From Pseudomonadota bacterium (GTDB lineage: Bacteria > Desulfobacterota > Desulfobulbia > Desulfobulbales > Desulfocapsaceae), in contig JAHJLI010000255.1 in assembly GCA_018821785.1 (NCBI GenBank), forward strand, positions 22,102 through 86,101: a DNA stretch of 64,000 bases, read 5' to 3'. Below are positions 11,852 to 21,777 of this stretch, piece after piece. Under the pieces are notes generated by a model. That model was given only the letters and a program-made list of their open reading frames with translations, had not been told where the DNA came from and did no database searches. How positions within the stretch are numbered: the first letter of the stretch is position 1; each line of letters opens with the position of its first letter. The position numbers and the translations under genes were made by a program.

Positions 11852-13030
11852 TTAACAATCCAGCACGGCAACGCCTGGAAGCACCTTGCCTTCCATAAGT
11901 TCCAGGAATGCACCGCCGCCGGTGGACATATAGGAGATGTTTTTTTCCTCCCCTGATTTCTTCACCGCCGCGTTCGAATCGCCACCCCCGACAATTGACA
12001 ATGCATGCGATGCAGCTAAAGTCCGGCACATGGCCATGGTGCCACGGGCAAAGGCATCAATCTCAAAAGCTCCCATCGGGCCATTCCAGATTATAGTCCT
12101 TGCATCCTGCAGGGCCTCATCGAAGAGAATCGTTGAGGCCGGGCCGATATCGAGAGCCATCCATCCGGCAGGAATATCGCGGGAGGTCACGGTTTTTGTC
12201 ACCGCATCGGCGGCAAACCGGTCTGCGACAACAAAATCGACAGGCAGGAAGAGTTTGACTCCCTTGGTGTCTGCTGCTTCAACAAAGCGTCTCGCGGTTT
12301 CCAGCAGGTCATCCTCCACTTTCGATGCACCAACCTCAAACCCCATGCTTTTCAGAAAAGTGTTGGCCATCGCTCCACCGATGATCATGCTGTTTACCTT
12401 CCCCAGCATATTTTCAAGCGCACCAAGCTTAGAGGAGACTTTGGCACCACCGATAACAACTACCAAAGGCCTGATCGGATCAGCCATGGATTTTCTGAAA
12501 TAGTCCATTTCCATCTGCAGAAGAAAACCGGCGCCTTTCTCAGCCACCCGCTCAGCCACCCCAACCACAGAGGCGTGCGCCCGATGGGAAGCGGCAAAGG
12601 CATCATTGATATATACATCGGCAAGTTTTGCCAGTTGTTCGGAGAATCCCGGATCATTAGCAGTTTCTTCCGGATGAAACCGCAGGTTTTCCAGAAGAAG
12701 CACTTCACCTTCGGCCATTTTTTCTACCATTGCTGTTACTTCCGCACCGACACAGTCAGGTGCCAGAGTCACCTTTACACCAAGCAGAGTTTGCAGATGG
12801 CTAGCAACCGGCGCCAGACTGAGGCTTTCGACCTTCTTACCTTTTGGTCGCCCCATATGGGAACAAAGAATAAGTTTTCCTTTCTCCTGCAGGATATAGC
12901 GGATGGTCGGCAAGACCATGCTTACCCGGGTATCGTCGGTGATCCGCCCCTGGTCGTCCATAGGGACGTTGAAATCGGCCCGGAGCAAAACCCTTTTCCC
13001 CGACAAAGAAAGATCGCCAATAGATTTCAT
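11852..13030 (-). CDS. pgk: Phosphoglycerate kinase
   Basis: RVLLRADFNVPMDDQGRITDDTR, LCSHMGRPKG, IIWNGPMGAFE, VGGGDSNAAV. Confidence 0.95.
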   Translation of the reverse strand: MKSIGDLSLSGKRVLLRADFNVPMDDQGRITDDTRVSMVLPTIRYILQEKGKLILCSHMGRPKGKKVESLSLAPVASHLQTLLGVKVTLAPDCVGAEVTAMVEKMAEGEVLLLENLRFHPEETANDPGFSEQLAKLADVYINDAFAASHRAHASVVGVAERVAEKGAGFLLQMEMDYFRKSMADPIRPLVVVIGGAKVSSKLGALENMLGKVNSMIIGGAMANTFLKSMGFEVGASKVEDDLLETARRFVEAADTKGVKLFLPVDFVVADRFAADAVTKTVTSRDIPAGWMALDIGPASTILFDEALQDARTIIWNGPMGAFEIDAFARGTMAMCRTLAASHALSIVGGGDSNAAVKKSGEEKNISYMSTGGGAFLELMEGKVLPGVAVLDC

Positions 13031-13068
13031 AATATCCCCTCAATCTTATTGATTGTTTGCCCGCGATA

Positions 13069-13536
13069 TCAACAGATATCTTTTTTTAAAATAATCGCAT
13101 CGTCCTGAGGGCCAGAATAATACCCTCGTCGCAAACCGACTTTACAAAAACCTTGTTTATAATAAAAACGCAGCGCCGGCTTGTTTTGAACACGAACTTC
13201 CAGAAAAAGTGCTGTACAATTTTGTTCCTGCAAATCTCTTATGAGGTGTTGCAGAAGGGCGATCCCCACACCTTTTTTTCTTTCTCGTAGAGCGACTGTG
13301 ATTCTCAGAAGTTCCGCCTCGGGCCATATCCTGCGACAGGCGCACCAGCCAACCACCCCCTGTTCAATGGCCTCTGCCACCAAACACAATCCCTTCTGCA
13401 CCTGCAATTCCTGCCGGAGTGAGGCCGACGACCATGGCGTCAAGGTATGACACTCAATCTCTCCGACCGCGCCAAGATCATCCAACACCATGGCACGTAC
13501 TGTCAGCAAAGTTTTAAAACATCCCCTCGCTGACAT
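13069..13536 (-). CDS. rimI: GNAT N-acetyltransferase, RimI-like (start uncertain, 13536 or 13491)
   Basis: LRITVALRERKKGVGIALLQHLIRDLQEQNCTALFLEVRVQNKPALRFYYKQGFCKVGLRRGYY. Confidence 0.8.
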   Translation of the reverse strand: MSARGCFKTLLTVRAMVLDDLGAVGEIECHTLTPWSSASLRQELQVQKGLCLVAEAIEQGVVGWCACRRIWPEAELLRITVALRERKKGVGIALLQHLIRDLQEQNCTALFLEVRVQNKPALRFYYKQGFCKVGLRRGYYSGPQDDAIILKKDIC

Positions 13537-14731
13537 GCACAGTGAGATCGCCCAGTATGTTGGTATAACTGCCAAGCTCGTTGTCATACCAGCCGTAAAC
13601 AACGGCTTGCGTGACCGGCACATTGACAATCGGATCGGCTCCTGGCCTCAGACTGTCGGCTTTCACTTTTGCTAGATTGACATGGATACTTGCTGTCCTG
13701 GTGTGAGTTTCCGAGCCTTCAATTACCGCCGCCGCGGCCGGCAGACCTATTATATCCGAAGAAACATTCTGCTCCTCGGAAAACTTCAGATAGGGATTGA
13801 TCCCAGCATATTCTTTGTATATGCCGTTAATAGCATCCCTTTTTATTGGATTATCCTCTTCATCCTGGAGATTGACCACCAAAATAATCAGAGATCCAGT
13901 GGTGGTCGGGATACGTACCGACTCAGCCATAAAACCGATGGAAGACATCTCCGGGATCACCAGGGAGAGTGCCTTTGCCGCACCAGTCGTGGTGAGAATG
14001 ATATTATTCTGAATAGAGCGGTTCTTTCGGAAATCAGTGGCTCCGGTCTTTGGCAATCGATCAAGCACCTGCTGACTTCCAGTCGCAGCATGGACGGTGA
14101 CCATGGAAGCGCTGAGTATTCTATCGGCTCCAATCTTTTCCATGAGTGGCTTGATCATATACGACAAACAGGTGGTTGTGCAGGACGCAGCAGAAAGCAC
14201 GGAGTGTCGCCTCGCGTCGTACATTTCATCATTTATACCCATCACCGTGGTGATGGCGTCGGTCGGCATGTCCAAACCTTTTGATTTGATCTTGAACGGC
14301 GCCGACAGGATAACTTTATCGGCTCCGGCCTGCATGTGGCCCCGCAAAGCTCCTTTTGCAGCATCCGGGTCGGTGGTCGGATCAGTAAATACGCCGGTGG
14401 TGTCAACAACCAGTTTTACCCCATTTTCCTGCCAGGGAATATCTTTTGGGTTCCTTGCAGTGCGAAGGATGGTTACCGGAATACCGTTCACCACCATTGT
14501 GCCCCGCTCATTATTCAACTCTTCAATGACATTGGGGCATTTGTGGCCATAGAGGTAGGAACCCAAGCGGCCGTAGGTTGAATCTTTTTCGAGCATTGAC
14601 GCAAGATCCGTGAGATTTCGCCCTACTTCCCGACCAATATTGACAACAACTCCGGAAAAATGTTTTCTCGCAACATGGTGCCAGAGCGAAAGCTTACCTA
14701 TCCTGCCTAAACCGTTGATACCTAATTTCAT
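13514..14731 (-). CDS. gap: Type I glyceraldehyde-3-phosphate dehydrogenase (divergent, 405 aa)
   Basis: MKLGINGLGRIGKL, SAASCTTTCLSYMIKPL catalytic Cys, TVHAATGSQQVLD, YDNELGSYTNILGDL. Confidence 0.88.
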   Translation of the reverse strand: MKLGINGLGRIGKLSLWHHVARKHFSGVVVNIGREVGRNLTDLASMLEKDSTYGRLGSYLYGHKCPNVIEELNNERGTMVVNGIPVTILRTARNPKDIPWQENGVKLVVDTTGVFTDPTTDPDAAKGALRGHMQAGADKVILSAPFKIKSKGLDMPTDAITTVMGINDEMYDARRHSVLSAASCTTTCLSYMIKPLMEKIGADRILSASMVTVHAATGSQQVLDRLPKTGATDFRKNRSIQNNIILTTTGAAKALSLVIPEMSSIGFMAESVRIPTTTGSLIILVVNLQDEEDNPIKRDAINGIYKEYAGINPYLKFSEEQNVSSDIIGLPAAAAVIEGSETHTRTASIHVNLAKVKADSLRPGADPIVNVPVTQAVVYGWYDNELGSYTNILGDLTVHVSEGMF

Positions 14732-14904
14732 AGCCCTTCTCCCCCTTTTCTATTAGAATTGAACGCCTAGGTCACTTATTCCCATTGGTTTTTCCAGGGA
14801 ATTTTTGATGCGCCGCTTCCACATGCAAATTGTTTTTCTTCAATTTGTATCACTAACTGTGTTTATTAGCAACCTCAAGATAAACTGATATTCCACTCTC
14901 AACC

Positions 14905-15642
14905 ATGCTTTTTGCATCGCCGCTCACAGATGGTATTCTTATAAAAAGATACAAACGTTTTCTTGCCGACATACAACTCGCGGACGGAAACATTGTCACC
15001 GCCCATTGCCCTAATACCGGCACCATGCTCACCTGCTCATCTCCGGGCAGCGCAGTTTGCCTGTCAACAAGCGCTAACCCTGGAAGGAAATACCCATATA
15101 CATTGGAAATGGTAAAGGTCGGGCCGACCTGGGTGGGAGTCAATACCGCAAGAACGAACGGGTTAGTGACAGAGGCAATTATGAATGGACAAATTGCCGA
15201 ATTGAGCAATGTCGACCGGATTGCATCCGAAGTCAAGACTTCCAGTCATACCAGACTTGACCTGCATCTTAGACAGGGGAAATGCAGCACCTATGTGGAA
15301 ATAAAAAACTGTTCTCTGGCAATCGACGGCTGCGCAATGTTTCCCGATGCGGTAACAACCAGAGGCGCCAAACACCTTCAGGAACTGACCCGCCTTGCCA
15401 AGGAGGGTCTAGGAGCTGCCATTTTTTTCCTGGTCCAGCGCATGGACGCATATTGCTTCGCCCCAGCCACCCACATCGATCCCGACTACGGCAAAGCCCT
15501 GCAACTGGCAAACGCCGCAGGTGTTAGGATTATTGTCTATCGGGCAAACGTCAGCCCTGAGGGCATTCACGTCGATAGCCCACTTCCATTCAGCAATGAA
15601 AAGTATCCCGAGGATTTACAGATCAAAGGTCCTGGTAAGTGA
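14905..15642 (+). CDS. sfsA: Sugar fermentation stimulation protein homolog SfsA
   Basis: YKRFLADIQLADGNIVTAHCPNTGTM, CSTYVEIKNCSLAIDGCAMFPDAVTTRGAKHLQEL. Confidence 0.9.
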   Translation: MLFASPLTDGILIKRYKRFLADIQLADGNIVTAHCPNTGTMLTCSSPGSAVCLSTSANPGRKYPYTLEMVKVGPTWVGVNTARTNGLVTEAIMNGQIAELSNVDRIASEVKTSSHTRLDLHLRQGKCSTYVEIKNCSLAIDGCAMFPDAVTTRGAKHLQELTRLAKEGLGAAIFFLVQRMDAYCFAPATHIDPDYGKALQLANAAGVRIIVYRANVSPEGIHVDSPLPFSNEKYPEDLQIKGPGK

Positions 15643-16897
15643 TCCTGCCGGCAAGCATCGTCATAACCGCCTTACCCTGCAACTTCCAGCCATCAAAGGG
15701 AGTGTTTCTGCTCTTTGAGTAGCTTTTTTCTGCAAAAAAGGTGAATTGCCTCTCCGGATCGACAACCGTAACATCAGCTACACCCCCGATACGCAGGGAA
15801 CCGCCCGCCACCCCAAGAATCGCGGCAGGGGCACAGCTCATGAGTTGCACCAGACGGGCTGGGTCAATGACACCTTCACGGACAAGAGCAAGAGAAAGAG
15901 ACAATGAAGTCTCCAGACCGACAATCCCGTTGGCCGCCATATTGAATTCTACATCTTTCTGCAGGATCGAATGCGGCGCATGGTCTGTGGCAATGGCATC
16001 AAGCGTGCCGTCCCTGAGGGCAGTGCGGATTGCCTGCCGGTCTTGTTCCGTTCGAAGCGGCGGATTCATCTTGGCATGGGTGTTATAGCCCAGAACAGCC
16101 AGTTCGGTGAGGGTAAAATAGTGCGGTGCAGTTTCAGCAGTGACTCTAATTCCCCGGGCTTTAGCATTACCGATCAGAGCAAGAGCCTGCTCAGTGCTCA
16201 CATGGGAGATATGCAGGCGGGCACCAGTCAACTCGGCGAGGGCAATCTCGCGAAAAACCATGATACTTTCTGCTGCGGCGGGAATGCCTCTTAACCCCAG
16301 GCGAGTGGAAACTTCGCCCTCGTGCATGCACCCACCCTTACTCAACGAGACTTCTTCTGCATGGGACATGATCAGCAGTTCATGAGAGGAAGCGTATTCC
16401 ATGGCACGGCGCATCAGTCGACTGTCGATGACCGGTCTTCCGTCATCGGTCAAGGCAACAGCTCCTGCCGCCTTCATTTCCCCATACTCGGCAAGTTTTT
16501 CGCCGTTGCTCTCCTGACTGATCGCTCCAACCGGATAAACTCTGGCAGAAGATAAGGCCGCCTGTTCGCATATAAACCTGGTAACCGAACTGTTGTCGTT
16601 TACCGGCTTGGTATTCGGCATACAGGCAACAGCAGTGAACCCGCCAGCCGCAGCTGCACGGCAGCCGCTTTCAATAGTCTCCTTGTATTCCTCACCAGGT
16701 TCGCGAAGATGCACATGCATATCAATGAGGCCGGGAACAATCCATCTGCCGTCAAGGTTGTAGATATCGGCATCTTTTACATCGATCGATTGGTGATCGA
16801 CAATCATCCCATCCTTGATCCACAGATCGGCAATTTCATCTCTTTTTTGTGACGGATCAATAATCCGACCATTTTTCAATTGAATTGCCTTGCTCAT
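15623..16897 (-). CDS. pyrC: Dihydroorotase
   Basis: [42 protein letters not shown]. Confidence 0.93.
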   Translation of the reverse strand: MSKAIQLKNGRIIDPSQKRDEIADLWIKDGMIVDHQSIDVKDADIYNLDGRWIVPGLIDMHVHLREPGEEYKETIESGCRAAAAGGFTAVACMPNTKPVNDNSSVTRFICEQAALSSARVYPVGAISQESNGEKLAEYGEMKAAGAVALTDDGRPVIDSRLMRRAMEYASSHELLIMSHAEEVSLSKGGCMHEGEVSTRLGLRGIPAAAESIMVFREIALAELTGARLHISHVSTEQALALIGNAKARGIRVTAETAPHYFTLTELAVLGYNTHAKMNPPLRTEQDRQAIRTALRDGTLDAIATDHAPHSILQKDVEFNMAANGIVGLETSLSLSLALVREGVIDPARLVQLMSCAPAAILGVAGGSLRIGGVADVTVVDPERQFTFFAEKSYSKSRNTPFDGWKLQGKAVMTMLAGRITYQDL

Positions 16898-17880
16898 CTG
16901 CTCTCACCTTGCCCATCATTGCCTTTGTTTCCGCCAAGCACAAGGTATAAAAGTGCCATGCGGATCGCAACCCCATTGGTAACCTGTTCAAGAATGACTG
17001 ACCTGCCACCGTCGGCAACGTCGGGATTCAACTCCACTCCTCTATTGATGGGGCCAGGATGCATGACTATCACATCTTCTTTGGCCAAATCGAGAAGATT
17101 ACGACTCACACCAAAGAAACGCGAATACTCACGCAAACTGGGAATGAGCGAATCATTTTGTCTTTCCAGCTGAATACGCAGAGCCATAACCACATCGGCA
17201 TCCCTCACCGCATCTCGAACATCAGAGCAAACCGTAGCTCCGAGCAGGGAAATGTGCGCAGGTATAAAGGTCTGTGGTCCGGCGACATGCACATGCGCCC
17301 CCATTCTGGTAAAACCAATGATATCGGATAAGGCTACCCGACTGTGGGCTATGTCGCCGATGATCGCAATCTTAAGCCCATCAAGATGCCCTTTGTGGTC
17401 GATTACGGTCATCATGTCCAAAAGCCCCTGGCTAGGATGTTCATGAGCGCCATCTCCAGCATTAATAACCGATGCCTCTATATATCGGGCAAGTAATTGC
17501 GGAGCACCAGAGCTTGAATGGCGTAATATTATGACGTCCGGGTTCATCGCCTGGATATTCCTGGCGGTATCGATCAGTGTCTCACCTTTGGTGGCAGAAC
17601 TTGTTGAGGCGGAAATATTGAAAGTGTCCGCGCTCATCCGCTTTGCGGCAATCTCAAAAGAGAGTCGAGTTCTGGTAGAAGGCTCAAAAAAAAGATTTAC
17701 AATGGTCTTCCCCCGAAGAGTTGGGACTTTTTTGATAGGCCGGCTCGAAATCTCGCGAAAAGACCGGGCAGTAGTGATAATGTGAGAGATATCGGCAACG
17801 GACAGCTGTTCAATACCAAAGATGTGCTTGTGTTGAAACTGATAATCCTGTTGTGTTAGTTCTACCATATTCGAAGTCAA
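16894..17880 (-). CDS. pyrB: Aspartate carbamoyltransferase catalytic subunit
   Basis: [55 protein letters not shown]. Confidence 0.94.
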   Translation of the reverse strand: MTSNMVELTQQDYQFQHKHIFGIEQLSVADISHIITTARSFREISSRPIKKVPTLRGKTIVNLFFEPSTRTRLSFEIAAKRMSADTFNISASTSSATKGETLIDTARNIQAMNPDVIILRHSSSGAPQLLARYIEASVINAGDGAHEHPSQGLLDMMTVIDHKGHLDGLKIAIIGDIAHSRVALSDIIGFTRMGAHVHVAGPQTFIPAHISLLGATVCSDVRDAVRDADVVMALRIQLERQNDSLIPSLREYSRFFGVSRNLLDLAKEDVIVMHPGPINRGVELNPDVADGGRSVILEQVTNGVAIRMALLYLVLGGNKGNDGQGESR

Positions 17881-18575
17881 TCAATGATATTTGCCAATCG
17901 CCCCCACCTTACGGAAGCAATTCGCTCAAAAGACAACAGAGGCTTATCAATATCCCAAGACCAATAGAGAACGAATGCCTTACCAAGAATGTCTTTCTGA
18001 TCTACAAAACCCCAGAAACGGCTATCATAACTATTATCACGATTATCACCCATAACGAAAATGCGCCCTTCAGGGACAAGCACCGGACCAAAATTATCCC
18101 TCGGACTGGCGGTTGCATTCAAAACGACAGGTGAACTGATATGGGCATGTGTATCTTGCACCGGCTCCCCGTTTACAAACACCTTCTTTGTTCGTATTTC
18201 AACGGTATCTCCGGGAGTACCCATTACTCTTTTTATATAATCGATAGATTTATCTTTAGGGTAGCGAAAAACAACTACATCCCCACGAGCAGGTTTTTTA
18301 TATGAAACCAGAACCTTGCCGGAAAAAGGGATCCGAAGGCCGTAAATGAATTTATTGACCAGCAGATGATCACCTATCAACAAAGTTGGCAGCATCGATC
18401 CGGAAGGAATTTTAAATGCCTGAACGACAAATGTCCTTATAAATAATGCCAAGAGAATAGCTATACAGATAGCCTCAAAATATTCTCGAAAAAGATTCTT
18501 TTTCCTTCCTTCTCTGGTCAAACCCCACCTCTTTTCAATTTGGATAACTTTATGAACCCGCAAACGCCACGCCAA
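17877..18575 (-). CDS. lepB: Signal peptidase I
   Basis: [57 protein letters not shown]. Confidence 0.93.
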   Translation of the reverse strand: MAWRLRVHKVIQIEKRWGLTREGRKKNLFREYFEAICIAILLALFIRTFVVQAFKIPSGSMLPTLLIGDHLLVNKFIYGLRIPFSGKVLVSYKKPARGDVVVFRYPKDKSIDYIKRVMGTPGDTVEIRTKKVFVNGEPVQDTHAHISSPVVLNATASPRDNFGPVLVPEGRIFVMGDNRDNSYDSRFWGFVDQKDILGKAFVLYWSWDIDKPLLSFERIASVRWGRLANIID

Positions 18576-18905
18576 AACTACTTGAAATGCACTTTAATTA
18601 CAAGCGAGTTCCTTGTTATTAATGAAAAACTAGTAATACCGAAACTTAGCATATACCCCACAATATAAAGAGCATAACAGAATCAAGACTTCCATATATT
18701 GTGTAATCCGCATCTTTCAGTGCCTGTTAATGGTTTTTAACGTCTTGTAAAATAAGCATTTTTTTCTCATAATTATCTTTTCTTTTCTTGACAAAATGTT
18801 TTTTCTGTGCCCTAATAGCTATATCTACACGGAAAATAAGGTGTTTTGGTATATTACCATCTCGGGCTCACTGCAGTTCGATTAATCTTCTCCACCTTCT
18901 TAGTC

Positions 18906-19964
18906 ATGAAATTGTCGTTTGGAGCTCAAAAAGACTTGGTGGTTGGCCTTGATATTGGTTCTCATGCTGTCAAGGTATGTCAGCTAAAACGATCGTCAAA
19001 TGGCTACGCTATAGTTACTCTTGGCAGCACCGTTCTTCCGGAAGGCGCGGTAGAAGACGGAACCCTCAATGACGCAGAGGCTGTCAGCAGGTGTATTGCC
19101 GATCTCTTTAAAAACTTGAAAATAAAAAATCGAACAGTCGGTTTTTCTATCTCCGGCTATTCAGTAATAGTTAAAAAAGTGAATCTGGCTATTATGGAAG
19201 ATGCTAAGCTGGAAGAACATATCATGGCCGAGGCTGAACAGTATATTCCTTTTGATATTGAAGATGTTTACCTCGACTTCCAAGATCTGAAGACCAATAC
19301 CAAAGACAGCACTCGTACCGATGTTATGCTGGTCGCCGCCAAAAAAGAGATAGTCGACGATTATCTCGAAATGTTACGGAGCATCAATCTTAATCCAGTT
19401 ATTGTCGATGTTGACGGCTTCGCCCTCGAAAACAGTTACGAATATAACTATCAAAAAAGCGAAAACGTTGCCTTGATCGATATCGGCGCGACAAAAATGA
19501 ATATCAATATTATTTCTCAAGGTATTTCTGTTGTTGCTAGAGATATTATTGTCGGAAGCAGGCAGTTAACCGAGCAAATAATGAACGTTTTTGATATTGA
19601 ATATGATGAAGCAGAAGCTATTAAACTCGGTTTTTTGCCGGCTGAAGGAAAGAAACAAGAAGTGGAAGACATTTTTTCATCCACATGCACCCAGTGGGTG
19701 TTAGAAATAAAAAAGGCCATCGATCTTTACCACTCAAATCATCCGGACCATCCCCTTAATAAACTCATTTTAAGCGGCGGTGGGGCAAAAGTTGCCGGCC
19801 TTATCGATTTTCTTTCTCAGGAAACTGAAGTTGCGGTAGAGCTTTTCAATCCGTTTTTAAACATGGAAAGCAATCGAAAAAAAATTGATCCTGACTACCT
19901 CCTCAGTATAGGACCGGAGATGGCCATAGCCACGGGCATTGCCCTCAGGCCTTCTGCAATATAA
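18906..19964 (+). CDS. pilM: Type IV pilus assembly protein PilM
   Basis: DLVVGLDIGSHAVKVCQLK; ALIDIGATKMNINI; LILSGGGAKVAGLIDFL. Confidence 0.88.
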   Translation: MKLSFGAQKDLVVGLDIGSHAVKVCQLKRSSNGYAIVTLGSTVLPEGAVEDGTLNDAEAVSRCIADLFKNLKIKNRTVGFSISGYSVIVKKVNLAIMEDAKLEEHIMAEAEQYIPFDIEDVYLDFQDLKTNTKDSTRTDVMLVAAKKEIVDDYLEMLRSINLNPVIVDVDGFALENSYEYNYQKSENVALIDIGATKMNINIISQGISVVARDIIVGSRQLTEQIMNVFDIEYDEAEAIKLGFLPAEGKKQEVEDIFSSTCTQWVLEIKKAIDLYHSNHPDHPLNKLILSGGGAKVAGLIDFLSQETEVAVELFNPFLNMESNRKKIDPDYLLSIGPEMAIATGIALRPSAI

Positions 19965-19988
19965 TTTCATTATTGGCAAGGATTCGGA

Positions 19989-20570
19989 ATGCTGAAGATT
20001 AACCTGTTGCCGGTTCGGCAGCTTAAAAAACGCGCAAAAGCCAAGCAGCAACTGTTCGGACTCGTTTTGGTGCTGTTGATGTTCCTTGCTTCTATAGCTG
20101 CCACTGGATTTCTGCAGGTACAGAAAATAAAACGCCTTGAAACTGAGATTAGCAACCTCAATAAGAAAAAAACCTCATACGCTCCTACTCTAAAGAAAAT
20201 TGATCAACTGAAAAAGGACCGGGAAGAGTTGGCCAGGAAAACAGAAATAATCAATAAGCTAAAAACTGATTCCTCACTTACGGTGCGGGTTCTCGACGAG
20301 GTTGCCGCAAAAGTTGACAAACAGAGAATGTGGCTGGAAGCACTTCAGCAGCAAGGTGCCTCACTTACGCTTTCAGGGGTTGCCCTTGACAACCAGACTA
20401 TCGCCCAGTTTATGGATAACATTAAAGATTCTCCCTTTGTAAAAGATGTTGCCCTTACCAATTCCTCACAAAAGGTGGTGTCAGGACGCAATCTTAGAAG
20501 CTTCGCACTTCAATGTGCTGTTGCCCAGCCCGCTCCTAAAACAGTAGAAGTTGCTGATAAAAAGAAATAA
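19989..20570 (+). CDS. pilN: Type IV pilus assembly protein PilN
   Basis: MLKINLLPVRQLKKRAKAKQQL plus TM plus coiled coil; position after pilM. Confidence 0.85.
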   Translation: MLKINLLPVRQLKKRAKAKQQLFGLVLVLLMFLASIAATGFLQVQKIKRLETEISNLNKKKTSYAPTLKKIDQLKKDREELARKTEIINKLKTDSSLTVRVLDEVAAKVDKQRMWLEALQQQGASLTLSGVALDNQTIAQFMDNIKDSPFVKDVALTNSSQKVVSGRNLRSFALQCAVAQPAPKTVEVADKKK

Positions 20571-20599
20571 CGCAATCTAACACTTCCAAATATGACAGC

Positions 20600-21223
20600 A
20601 TGAAAAAAAGCAACGCAGCATTCACAACTTTTATCGACGAGAAATTTATTCCTCTCGCCCCAAAGATAAAACTCGGCATTGCGGTTGTGTCTGCCCTCCT
20701 GCCTTTTGTGATTTTTTATTTCGCAATGTATCAACCAAATAGCGAAAAGATTGGTGGCCTTGAAAAAAAGGTGACAAACCTCACCAAGGAATTAAAAGAG
20801 GTTGAGGCTAAAGCTTCCAATCTCGCAAAATTTGAGAAAGAGCTTGCGGAAGCGTTGGTCGTCTTTGAAGAAACCTCAGACCTCCTTCCAAAAGACAAAG
20901 AAATACCAAAACTGCTCAAGGATATTTCGGCATTGGGAAGATCTGCCGGTCTCGACTTTTTGACTTTCAAGCCGCTTGCCGACATTCCCAAGGACTTTTA
21001 TGCAGAAATTCCTATAAGCATTAATGTCAGGGGACCTTATCACAACATGGGTTATTTCTTTGATCAAGTCAGCAAACTCGAGCGAATAGTATCCGTGTCC
21101 AACATTAAAATGAGCTCCCCGAAAAAAGAAGGCGAAGAAATGCTTCTCAACTCTGATTGCACTCTAGTAACCTACCGTTTCACTAACGTCGAGCTTCCCA
21201 AACCTCCAAAACCAAAAAAATGA
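20600..21223 (+). CDS. pilO: Type IV pilus assembly protein PilO
   Basis: TM then coiled coil and LPKDKEIPKLLKDISALGRSAGLDFLTFKP; GPYHNMGYFFDQVSKLERIVSVSNI. Confidence 0.85.
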   Translation: MKKSNAAFTTFIDEKFIPLAPKIKLGIAVVSALLPFVIFYFAMYQPNSEKIGGLEKKVTNLTKELKEVEAKASNLAKFEKELAEALVVFEETSDLLPKDKEIPKLLKDISALGRSAGLDFLTFKPLADIPKDFYAEIPISINVRGPYHNMGYFFDQVSKLERIVSVSNIKMSSPKKEGEEMLLNSDCTLVTYRFTNVELPKPPKPKK

Positions 21224-21774
21224 GACTCATGAGCCGTTACATTGATCGTTCATTTTTGCCTGTTTTGTCAAGCACCTTCACGAAATTGCTATTAGTCGTG
21301 TCTGTTTGTTTTTGCACACTTTCACTCATGCTAAACATTGCAGTTTCTGCTGACAACGACACAGCTGAACAAGTTACACCTTCCGAACTGAACAAAGTTA
21401 CACCTTTTGAGTATAAACTTGAAAACAGGCCCGACCCTTTTGTTCCGTTTATTACCGAAAAGGCCGCATCATCAAACGTTAACATGGATGAAGTCATCGA
21501 CAACGGAGAGCCACTGACCGGCATGCAACTTTTTGAACCAGGTCAGCTCACCCTCGTCGCATTGATAAAAAAGGGCAGTGAAAGTATGGCCATGGTTCAA
21601 GACTCTTCAGGAAAAGGTTACGTTATTTCACAAGGAACTAAAATAGGACGGCGTGGTCTTGTTAAGGATTTCACACCACAATCGGTGATCGTTGAAGAGA
21701 CCGCTGTGACTCGAGCAGGAAAAAAAACCGTCACCGAGGTCGTTATGCTACTCAAGAAAGAGGGAGAGAAATAG
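21220..21774 (+). CDS. pilP: Type IV pilus assembly lipoprotein-like PilP
   Basis: NRPDPFVPF; MQLFEPGQLTLVALIKKGSESMAMVQDSSGKGYVISQGTKIG. Confidence 0.8.
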   Translation: MRLMSRYIDRSFLPVLSSTFTKLLLVVSVCFCTLSLMLNIAVSADNDTAEQVTPSELNKVTPFEYKLENRPDPFVPFITEKAASSNVNMDEVIDNGEPLTGMQLFEPGQLTLVALIKKGSESMAMVQDSSGKGYVISQGTKIGRRGLVKDFTPQSVIVEETAVTRAGKKTVTEVVMLLKKEGEK

Positions 21775-21777
21775 AAA

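Noticed and set aside
11204-11956. 250-aa plus-strand ORF
   Set aside because: Antisense to tpiA/pgk.
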